Source of the DNA: Liolophura sinensis
Lineage: Eukaryota; Mollusca; Polyplacophora; Chitonida; Chitonidae
NCBI RefSeq assembly: GCF_032854445.1
Contig: NC_088301.1
Location: 19,029,808-19,089,807, forward strand
Reading direction: 5' to 3'
DNA: 60,000 nucleotides
Shown: positions 29,601 through 41,600 of the stretch, piece by piece
Layout: the number at the start of each line of letters is the position of its first letter
Position numbering within the stretch: the first letter of the stretch is position 1
Position numbers and translations under genes: made by a program
Notes under the pieces: generated by a model
Databases searched by the model: none
What the model was told of the DNA's origin: nothing
The model's input: only the letters and a program-made list of their open reading frames with translations

Positions 29601-32600
29601 ACAACCAGAAGAGGCACGGGTGAATTCATTTTAATTGCTTACACCTTAAGATACTCTGAGCACTGAAATGTCCATTGTTTACAACATCCTGTTTGTATTT
29701 TTGTTTTCTTTTTTTGCCGAGATTTATTGCCACCAGAAGGTGTAAGTTGTTTCATCTTGTCATTATCAGCTTTTGTTTTGCCCACTCAAGTTAATAAAAC
29801 TGTCTCAGTACAGCCAATTCCACTTTGAAGTCGTCACATAAATTCTCCCCAGTCAAGAACTCACAGTCTTAACTTAAAGACTTTCAGACTTAATTAACAA
29901 TGAAAACTTTTTTCTACCCTCTTGTTCCTTAATAATTTCTTTGCTGACTCTGTTGCTGTCACAGGTGAACTTTTCTCCATTATTACATGAAACTTATGTC
30001 AGATTCTGATATTAAGGTGTCATTAATTATTGAGCACATTATTACGGTTGTAAAATGTGATATCAAATTTTGCCTACTTACACTATGAAAGGATATAGCA
30101 AAATCTGGCCTACTTACACTATGAAAAGATATAGCAAAATTCAGGATATAGTCTGAATTCTACTAATTTTATCACAAAGTATACACTCTTGCCCAATTTT
30201 TTTACCACTACAGTCTAATTCTGCATAACAATAAGTCATCTTTTTTTAAAGCATCTAAAGTAAATGTTATTAAGAAAACAAGCTATATAGTATAAGTGGC
30301 ACAGAATGTAAAAACATTATGAAATACTTTGTAAATTTAAAAACATACTTTTTGTCTGGATTTAACCTATCATAAGAAGGTGTTCCATACCAGTGGTCAA
30401 ACTACATGCAAAACATTTATCAAAAGGCAAACTGCACCAATTTCTCACTTGATCTACAAACCAATAAAACTACCCCAATTCTTCAGCCTTTTTGAACCAC
30501 CACGGCGACCATTATTTTGAAACCTTCTGAGAGAACTATTGGGTGTAGAGACATAATTTGCTCAGTGTTAGGAAGATTGCATCTCTAGTGACACAAACAC
30601 GTCTTTTTTTGGCATCATTTTCATATTAATTGCAAGCATAAATTCCTTTAAAAAAATTGTTTTACTGGTAGAAGACTTACAGTATAAAAGGTTTGTGTAT
30701 CAAAAAATTTACCATCTGTACTTTGAATGCTATCTTTAAATAACTCAGTCAAATAAGGTCATTATATTACAGATAAATTAGGCATCAGATGACAGGTAAT
30801 TAATTTTTCTTGTTAATTATAAAATATTTAATTAAAACAAAAGGTAGAGGCTAATATGGTAGTGGGTCACAGGTATCAAATGGTTTAACGACCTTATACT
30901 TTTGCCCAGTGGCAATACTAGCTTTCTTTATCTTTAAAAACTTTGATTATGTACTCTGCACAAAACCAGGTCTTTCCTCCACATTTGGCCGATGTCCTGG
31001 TTCCACAACATCCAAACTGTCACTCAACAATAAGGTCACAGACTGAAAGTGAACATTTTTAAGCACTCTGTTAAACACCAATCAAAACATTAACCAAATG
31101 ATCCACCTGGATCTGCAGGTTCTGCACGGCTGTGCCTGTGACCATGTACTCAGTAGGGATGTATCTTTCAACTTTATGGGCTCCTAAAACTTAACCATGT
31201 ATGTTCCAATACCTTAGCTCAAATACTGGTATCCTCCTATTTACTTTTGAAAGATATTTTATCAGTCAGTTGAAACTGTATATCAGACAAAATAAGTGAA
31301 GTTATGCTGTTTTCATTATTGAATTCATCAAGTTATTATTCATTATTTTTTCATCTGATATGTGATTTTCAAAACAGCAGAAGCATGAACTTTCTGGAAT
31401 TCTGGCTTAAATGACATATACAGGCAGCATGCAGGTATCTAAAGCCATCATTAAACATATCTTTGTTGATTTGTCTTAATCCATCCAACCATCTAAAAAA
31501 CAGACCTACTGTAGTTTTTACTGCTTTTGATCATTTTTTTTCTCTCAGTCTCAGTTTCAAAGTCTATCGTTTTCATTACTTGTATTCAGAATGAACAGAA
31601 GAAAATTTTACCCCCAAACCTACCCTTATGTTTTGTCAAGGTTACACCTAACAAAGAATTTTTTAAACAAGGCCTAGGCTAAAAACGTATATGTACTCAC
31701 CAGCTCCAAAAGCAAAAAAGAAGCTCCTATTTGGATGTGATTTCAGTAGTTTGCGCACCCGCTCTGCCATACGTTCATTGCGCTTATACAAAAGTTCAAT
31801 GCGGAAATACTCATCAATTGTCTGCGCAGTTCTCCTCTCCGTGGGAGGTAGTGAGGAGTTTACCAGATTGGGCACTTGGGTGGTGTCGTGATTAAAGATA
31901 ATAGAGTTCAAATCCCCACAGTTGTAATGATAGATCAGGTCATCTGTAGTGTAAGACAGCCCAGTCTTCTTGCTCCTGTATACCTCATGTTGCCACAACG
32001 TCTGATTTAACGCAAACAAAACCTGCGGCAAATAAACACACAATGTCATTAGTGCTCCAGTCAAACTGAGAAACATTCCCTGTTTCCTCTCTGATACTGT
32101 ATTTCACCTAAAGTTCAGTGCGCAATAATGCATTTTCAGAAAGACACGAAGGCCTTAAAATGAGAAGTTTTCCTGAGAAACATTTAATCATTCTTCCAAC
32201 AAAAAAAAACTTAAATAGCCCTGTAACATGGATAAATCAGTCAGATTCAAGCAAAATGTGTCTTTTGAAAATTGCTAAACTTTGAATGAAATATGCCAAT
32301 TAAGTAATAATCATTTGTTCTTTTTAAACAGTGTACGTGGGAAGGTCTACTAGCAACCTGCGGATGGTCGTGGGTTTCCCCTGGGCTCTGCCAGGTGTCC
32401 TCCCACCATAATGCTGGCCATTGTCGTATAAGTGAAATATTCTTGAGTATGGCATAACATCAATCTAATAAATAAATAAACTTTTATACAGGAAAGTTTA
32501 TATGCCATAAATGATCTTAAATTTCGTCCATGAATAAGCTGCACATTTTGCCTGATTCTTTATCTTGGAAATGTATTTTGGGGTTTGTGTGCAAATTTAG

Positions 32601-35600
32601 AAAATACATGTACCCTTGTGGAAAAATGTAACTTTCAACACCAAAAATGACATTCATTTACCTCAAAAAATGCAGCTTGTTGAGGGCTAAATTTAAAGTT
32701 GCTTAATGTACTTTATTGTTTTGTTATCCCCACCCCCCCAAAAAATTGCCTTGGACCTTACATTTATTTCTTATTTCAACTAATATGTAGTCACTCCACA
32801 ATAACCAAAGTATTTCACATGCCACAGAACCTATTAAATCATAAATGATGATTCATTTTCTATCAAAAATGTCTGGTGTCCACCAAAGTGACATTTCCCA
32901 AATCCATTAAATGGAAAAATTTACAGTTAATTAATGCTGTGGCAGATGACTGTATTTAATGAGGCAATAAACTTGGTCTGACATTATAAAGCTATAGAGG
33001 TGAAGGCTCATAGTGTCTCCCTGACCCACACCAATAAACTGTCACAGTCAGGGGTATGCAGCTGAGTAGGGGGGAAAGAGAGGGGAAGGCGGGTATCTAC
33101 AAGTATTCTGCTCTAATACCCCAGAAATGACTTTTACATACACTTGACATATTTCTTAGCAATACACTAAACCCTTGAGTCTACAAAAAGAACGGGCATA
33201 ACACCAGAACTTCAAAGTCCACAAAACCAATCCACCTATTTAACCTGTAGGGCCAGCTCACCCAAAAGAACAGCTCTGCCCCCACTCTCCCTAAGTGAAG
33301 AGCCCAGAGCGGTGCCTGTGTCTGAATACTGATCATAAACTAAGTCTCCGCTTTGAAGTTCTCCACAGTCTTTCACAGACACTAAATCTTTGCGCTTTAT
33401 TGCATTATGGCTTCAGTTCTTTGTCCATCCTATAATTTTTTTTTCAACCACATGTATGCATGAAAGGATCTCTCGCATTGAGAGTACTCCAGAAGAGTGA
33501 GGTACACATAGAGGGACCTGCCAGGGTCTGTAATGTATGGCTATGATCATCATTACACCTTGTGTAAATATCGTCACAATCCTGACAGCCCACAAATAGC
33601 CATTATTAACCCTAGGTGGGTTGTGCCTCTCAAGACCCGACATGAACAGTCCATCCACACATTAGGTTTAACTTACCTGTGTAATACCTGTGTATCAATG
33701 GGTGATTTTACATCATGATGATCCAGCTAACTTTATCTTACAGCACTCGCATATGAAGAACTAACTGCCAATCCTTACCCAGAAATTTCTGATTGTATAT
33801 ATTAGTGGTGGCAACCAATGAGATAATTCACACTGTCAACAAAATTGTCATTATGACCCTACCATTAAATGGTATTTGAAATGTTCTATTTCTACTTCTT
33901 TCAATGTTTCAGTCTAGTTTATCTCTAGACAGGACGGGATACTTGCCTCCTCTCATTAGGATGGCAGTCACTCTTCTTTAATAATATGCATGTTTAAAAT
34001 CACACATCCATATGCGTACAGTAGAATACATGTGTATGTTGTTATTTATATTTATTTATTTATTTATTTGATTGGTGTTTTACGCCATACTCAAGAATAT
34101 TTTAGGCTACCCACCTTCGCTGCGGAGGCCCCTGGGCCTTTATCATCATGTATGTATACATGTATGTCCAACCCGGCATTGTTAACTTAAATTAAACTGA
34201 ATGGACGATATGGGAAACATACAGAATTTGCATCAAAATTTCAAGATGAAAAACAAAGACAAAATCATCTAACCATAGCCATCAAAACTTATTGTAGGGT
34301 TTCTTTAAAGATTTACTGTATAAGCTATGATATATTCTACAAAAAATGTATCAAAATCACATGGATATAAAGGTATCAAACTCCCATTATTTTCCCTTCA
34401 CTTCAAAATTGCACATTAACTTTTGAACTCTTAACTACTGGAGCTATACAGTGATTAGTAGATCTCTGCAGGGAGTAAGGCAGGGTGAAGTACTCAGCCA
34501 TGGGTTAAATACAACTTTTGTGTTTTAAATATGTGAAGTGGAGAAGTGTGTGTCACTCAGAGGCACACTGTTTTCCAAGTAAATAACTCCATGTTTCCTC
34601 AGTGTTGAGTCAGTCATGAACTACAGCAATCTCCATTCACAAAACCATCCTTTAAGCCTGAATAAAACACAAGTGTGACAATTAAAAACCAGCTCATTTT
34701 TCTATAACAGGCCTATGTAAGTTTTTCCACACAAATTACAATCTTTCATAAATAGCATTTATAATTTTATCCTCTATAATATAAAATTTATAGTAAAATA
34801 ATTTTTGATTATACCCTAATTCCTCAATCTTTATGACTATGATACGGCAACTTTCAGTGAAATTTCTGCACATTTTAAAGTTGATTTTGCAGACAAAACT
34901 ACACAGGTTGGATTGGATAATTTCTGGACTTCACCTAAAGTGTAATTTTATCAGTCTGCACACAACAATGCCTTCAGGATGCCAAAAGGTTAAAGAATTA
35001 CAGTAATTCATTTATACTCAATACAAGTGCACAAACCTACACGTTCTAGTTATTAAGCAAACGGTAATTATATTTTATTTTGATTGTCAATATATACTAA
35101 TGTGTTGTCAGTATATATTGCTGTAGCAGTTTTTCTTCTTTGCAATGCCTTATTATGTCTACTGTAGTACAGCGTGTATGTAGAAACACACTAGGTCCAC
35201 TCTTTTCAAGTAAGAATACTAAAACAGATCACAAATCACCCTGGGAAGGCAACAAAAATGAGTAAATCTTCCAAAGTCTTTGAGAGTTTTGAATGGTACC
35301 TGAGACTTCCACGAACCACCACCCGACTGATCTGAGCCAGGTGAGAGTGGTGTATAGTTAGGGGGCAGTTACCAGAAGATTTATCCCTCCCTATGTGGAG
35401 TGATTTACTGCAGGCCTATGTACACCCGTCAAACAACCCCTTACAGTTCCACTTTGAAACATCAGTGATTTTCTCATGCTTGGGTGTCTTAATGCCAGTT
35501 GCAAAGAGACGCCATGCTGTGCAATATCAGCTGCACTCCCTTTACAGCAAGGCCATGTATATCTGCTCAACAGTTCTTCCCCCTAGGCTATTGAGGCTTG

Positions 35601-38600
35601 TTTAAAACCCATATTTCATCCTGAATTTTATCTCCGTCTGTTAATTTAATCAATGCTTCGCTTGTACTTCCCGCGCACTTTCTTTGAGATAAGCGTCTCC
35701 ATCCTGAACCAATGTTTGACTGCTCAGGTGAAGATAGAATTAAAATTGATAAAGCACTCATCCAAACACTCAGCCAGGTGGCAGTCTTGATCAGCCTCGT
35801 CCACTTGTTACCCGCAACATGCAACATTGTTATTCCTCAGGTTTGTAAGCATTTTCATACCACTACAGTACCCCAATTCCTCTAAAATTTGGGACAGATA
35901 TTAGTAGTATTGAAAGTAGAATATTACATTTCTTCACCAACCTTTTAAAAAAGTAAAGATATGAGTATGTTGTTCAATAGATAGCCTAACAATGTGAGAA
36001 AAAAGAAACCCAATATTCCTGCTAGCAGTAATTTTATATTCACATATGAACCATCAGTTAAATTTTTGATCGGTTTTAAGCTATTCATAGTGCTGAATTG
36101 ATGTCACAGCTGCTCTGAGCCAATCATCGGCACACCCCATAGTCATGTGACTAGAGTACTGAAGGTTAAGACAAACCAAATTCAACCTGGGTGAGATAGA
36201 CCTTGAAAAAGATAGATTTATTTATTTATTTATTTATTTTGTTTGATTGGTGTTTTACGTCGTACTCAAGAACATTTCACTTATGCTGACGGAAGCCAGC
36301 ATTATGGTGAGAGGAAACCGAGTAGAGCCCGAGGGAAACCCATGACCATCTGCAGGTTGCTGGAAGACCTTCCCGCATACAGCCAAAGAGTAAGCCAGCA
36401 TAAGCTGGACTTGAACTCACAATGACCGCATTGGGTCATTACGCTGCGCTTGCATGCTAACCAACTGAGCCACCGGGGCTCCCTTGAAAAAGATTTAGCA
36501 TGAATAATGGAAAATATAGCTTTTAGGTAGGAATGTTTTTTTCTGAAAAAGTAATCAGAATGTGCCTAACCTTCAGATATTATAGTTTCTATGTCCTGTG
36601 GTACATTCAACTTTAAAAATCAACAAAAATCATCATTTCCCCTATTTAGTTCCATGTTTTTTACCACCTCCTGGTATCTGCGTGAAGCCTGGATGCTCAA
36701 GGCTATCAATATCTTAAAACACCAGTTGAACTTTGGAATTCTGCGGTGTTGCAACAAAACAATTGACTGTAGACAAAAAAATTAAGATTCACTTGCTTTC
36801 AAAGAAAAGATTGATTGTATTCTGGCTCTAAATTATGTTGCTATATAACACCTGTTGCTACATTAGATATTGCAAGAGCACTTTATACATCAAACTTTAG
36901 CTAGGTCCGTGCTCAAGTTGCTCGTTTCCTTCACCCATACACATGACCGTCATCGTCTGTATGTGTATTAAACTCTTATTTAATATCTGGCATCAGTAAA
37001 ACCTTCTGAATGAAGCCATACAGATTTTTCAGAATTGTTGTAATTCTTCAACTTTTTGCATGTTTGCCAAGTGTTTATTCAAGCATATTCTGAAGGCATT
37101 GTTCAGTGCTTACTGATAAAATTATACTTTTTTGCAGAGCCCTGAAACTGGGAAATCTGATTAATGTACTTTTGTCCCCAAAATTAAATTAATTTATTTA
37201 TTTATTTATTTGTTTTAGACCGTACTCAAGAATATTTCACTTACATGTATACAACAGCAACCAGCATCATTTTTGGGTGAAAGCCAGGCAGAGCCTGGGG
37301 GAAACCCATGACCTGCAGTTTGCTCTAACACCTGTAGCAGGAGAGGAAACCAGCATGAGTTGGACTTGAACTCACACTGACTGCTTTGGTGAGAGGCTCC
37401 TGGGTCATTGCACCTCTCTGGCATGCAAACCACCTCTGCTATGGAGCCCCTCGATAAATAAAATTAAAAATGTGCATAAATTGCACTAGAAGTTTCTCTT
37501 ATACAAAAAGGTTGCGAAATTGGAGTAATTAATTTATTTTATTTATTTGATATGCTGTATGGTATTTGATATGCTATGATTTGGTATTTTATGCTGTTCT
37601 GAAGAGTATAATTTCACTTCTACAATAACGACAACATACCCATTTAAGTATCTAATAAGTTACTGTGCTGCGCTAGCATGCTAAACACTCAGCCACAGAG
37701 GCCCCATCATGAATAATTAACACATACAAATATACACATTAACAAAACAATTAATTATGAGCTGTCTCTATATTGTAGACAGAAACAGGCTACAAGTACC
37801 GGTTCAGTGTCTGCATATATAAGAAAACACTGCCTTAAGTGGGGAATAGCTGACCACCGTATGTAGTACAGTACATTAAACCATCTTGCTGTGGTTTGCA
37901 GAAAGAAAGGCTTCTTGTGTATATATTCTACAACGTCATTAAAACTATTCCCCACAAAAGTATTTTTCTGTTCAATCCCTAGTGTCTCAAATTGTGTCTC
38001 AGCTCCTCCTTTATGTTGTGTTCAAGAATCTGAACACACCTGCTGCAGATCAAGGAAAATTACAGGGAACACTACAGACCTGGCCTCAAACAGAGTGCGG
38101 CTAATAACTATTATCACCTACAACACACCTGACCTTTCCTATCCAGGTAAGTTATCAATCTCAGCCAGGTGTATGTAAAAAAGACATATACCAAAGATAA
38201 AACACCTATGTGACAGATAAGCCTGGCCAATAGATCCATCAGTCTGTTTCTGACAATCATCACATCACACACACACCCGAACACCCCCCAACCTCTCCAC
38301 CCCCACCCCACCACTTCTTTCACAGTAGACAGATAACGATGTTTAGCGATTGATGTCAAAATGAATAAATGAGGAGACCTTGTGACCAGAGGCAAATGTC
38401 ATGCAGGAGAACAATTGCATTGTTTGGCGTCTGACAGCTTGTCCATTTTTTTTTTCTTCTTCCCCAAATTCTGCTTATCAGCTTTGTTTCAAACAATTTA
38501 CAGCTCCATAACTCATATACATAGCATCTTTACAGAATGCCAGAAGTTAATAAGGTATATAAATTTGGAAAACAAGGCATGTACATGTATGTCAAAAATT

Positions 38601-41600
38601 AATGCTGATTTTTCTCCACACACTGCTTGGCATGTACAAAATGCACCTTCAGAAGCACAAAAAAGGCCTTGATATCATACAATTAAAGCTAAACCTTAAG
38701 TTTTATATGGCCCAATCAGATGGAGGAATAAATCAAAATGAAGCGAACTGTGTCACTTGAGAAATGCTTAACTTAGGTAAAATGTGTCACTTGAGAAATG
38801 CTTAACTTAGGTAAAATGTGTCACTTGAGAAATGCTTAACTTAGGTAAAATGTGTCACTTGAGAAATGCTTAACTTAGGTAAAATGTGTCACTCGAGAAA
38901 TGCTTAACTTAAATACCTAATTTAAATACAGCACTTATTCTACCTAATTTCTGTCTACACAAGAGCACTAACACAGATTTTGGGATGAATGATTTACACT
39001 TTTAAACACATACCAGGTATTGATCTGAACTAACATTGATCATGAGACCCAGATTATGTGTAAAGATATACTTTTCAGAAACTGTAAAATAAAATACCAT
39101 GTAATACATTTCAACTAACATGTCAAAGTGAAACCATGTCGATTCACTTTCTCAAAATCTCTTGAAAAAAACAAATATACATTTTGTCATTTTCTTTGTC
39201 CTCGACAATCAGCACTTGTCTTAAGCCGTCACCTAACGAGACAAGCCATTAAAAAACCTGTATAATGAACAACAATACAGGTGTGTTTACTTAGCAAACT
39301 TGACAATGGGGAAATAAAGTTTGGCTGTGAACATACAGATCTACATGTCATTAAACCTGACGGAGTGGGAAAACAGGAACCAAGGCAACCTGAACCTTCA
39401 CACAAAACTAATCCATTATAGTAATTAGAAAACAATGAGACATACAGCACCTGTCAATCATTGACTAGAGAAAGAAGTTTCCATTAGCATGTATTCAGAC
39501 AGCCCCAACCTCTGGTGTAAGGATAGTTTATACTGACTGACACATGAAATGTGGGAACCAAAGGTCACCTGGACATACTATCCTATGTTAAAAATTGATA
39601 ACTGATTTCTTGGGTAATAGTTTGATTCAATTTCATAGATGATGAAATAAAAAGTGCTTCCTAAAACACTTATTCTATGCTATTATAATATATGTAGTCA
39701 CTGAGGGTTATAGTCCAATCCGACCCAATACCGTCTGCAGGTTGCTGGGAGACCTACATATAGATATGCCGAGAGGGTGAGTTAGATTGCCATTAGTGGG
39801 AAGGAGATGGCAGTTTGAAATCCGCGCCATGCTAGTTTTAAACATAGGTTTATTGAAAAAGTACACAGTAAGCTGGTGGCTTATTTGGTGTATTACTCAA
39901 CTACTCCATCAGAAAGGACTACTTCCCACGTAACTACTGTACTGTCTAGGTGAAGAGTTTTGGTTTAATATGGGCTATCTGCTTTACTCAGCCCACGGAT
40001 TACTGTCAATTTAAGGGAAAAATTTGTGAGTTTGACATTCTTTGGATTTTTTTTTAAAGAAATACATATATAAATAATTTTTTGTGACATACTGGTGCAT
40101 CCACAGATGGTAGTGAGTAAACACTGGAAGCAGTTTTAGTGAATTCTGTCATTTGGTAGGAATTTAATAATTTTAAAATAATCAGATCTGTCAATTTTAA
40201 GGAGGCAAGTGATGCAAACAGTAGTAGACCCAATGTCATTCCTTTGATCTGCTTTCAATAGCGGGCTACAAAGTGTTTCTTTTCCGCAAAGACATTGCTA
40301 GTGAGTTTCAAGTCAAGATCGACGAAACGAAGGCCTCACAGATGGGACGGGAATCGTTCAATGAAGTGGAAAGAAATCACATAGCCGAGAGCGTCCAGCA
40401 TACCGACATATGGACTAAATAAACACATGCAATTTCTGCGAGTCTAGGGTCTAGTACAGGGGGTGGAAGAGGGGGCAGCATCTTCCCAAAGCAACTGAGT
40501 GCACACAAAGGTTATATGGCGGCAAGATGCCCACTACAACACACCTCTTTATGTCCGAGTCTGGAAGCATTCGCGGTCACAAATGTGCTTAGCACCCAAT
40601 ATCCAACAGGGAGTTAGGAAGACCTTTTTTTAGTCCCACTTGTATATTTGTAGCCACAATTGTTTATTTTCTTGTAATCGTTATCAGAACGGGGTCCCCC
40701 CCCCCCCCCCCGTGGTGGGGAATCCTCTGGATCGTCGATTGAGGGCTTACTTAGCGGGCACCGAGAGGAACGGGTTATGTACACACGCTCTTTCACGTAT
40801 AAATGGCATCAAAATGAAGCTATACAAGCCGGTGTACTGACGCAGAAAATATACCTTAAATATCCATAGATCACACTCAATATAGAGCACAGAAATATAG
40901 AGTCACCTCGGCCGTGAAGGAAAGGGGAAAACCGATGCGTGTTGTCGATAAGGATTATGTACATAAAAGCGCTAGGATAAGCGTGGAACAAAAAAAAAAT
41001 CGGTCCACTTACCTGAGAGATATTGAGCTCGTTCAGTGGTATACATTGTTCGTCCACTCTTTCAACGGCGCCCGTGATTTTTATTCAATCTTTCCGCTTC
41101 CTGGGCTAAATAAAGATCCAACACGGGAATACCTCTTGATTTAATATCACTTTCAGTCAAGGAATTGACCATAAGCATTACCCACACCGGGCGTTTGCGC
41201 TCCCAATTCCCCGTAATCGCTTTGAAGAGGTAGTCTGCGTAAAGACCTCTACCTCTTTGATCTTCCGTCATCCAACTGGGCATTGCAACTTTCACGTATT
41301 CCAAATGCTGCTTCAAGCGCTCGTAAATTCCCTTCGGCAAAATTGTGGACAAGTTCTCACCGTGAGGCAAAAGTTGACAGTTGGCAAGAGCCGAGATGGT
41401 GTAAGTGTCTGTTAAATCCAGTTCGAAGAACACATGATCCGACTGTTCAAAAGCACGTTTTGTATTGTGGGGTATGAAATCCCATACCCTTGTATAAGGC
41501 ACGTGGATAGTACCGAAGAAGTAAGACGGCGGATCCCTTTTCAAAGTCCATAGGAATGAGTTAAGACGATTTTGCTGAAAAATAACAAAAGTCAAACCAA

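Larger units (their letters stand above)
21446..31700. other. TIKI intron 3: long AT-rich intron
   Basis: Apart from the listed repeats, a SINE at 28106-28263, a SINE-tail remnant at 27519-27560 and the candidate exon at 24207, I see only AT-rich non-coding sequence. ORFs of 60-90 codons here look like chance. Confidence 0.6.
32483..40261. other. TIKI intron 2: repeats and AT-rich sequence
   Basis: Contains the listed SINEs and repeat X copies, the 34-bp array, and a SINE body fragment near 39725-39790. A good donor (TATCCAG|GTAAGT at about 38146) follows an open stretch from about 37905, but no protein family is visible. No other gene seen. Confidence 0.5.

Noticed and set aside
33990-34190. 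Small hydrophobic ORFs such as this and those near 35393 and 52039
   Set aside because: The first and third are translations of SINE tails ((TTTA)n gives Leu/Ile/Tyr runs); the second shows no motif or splice context.
38750-38912. CRISPR-like look of short direct repeats
   Set aside because: Units are directly adjacent with no unique spacers; a plain minisatellite in a eukaryotic intron.
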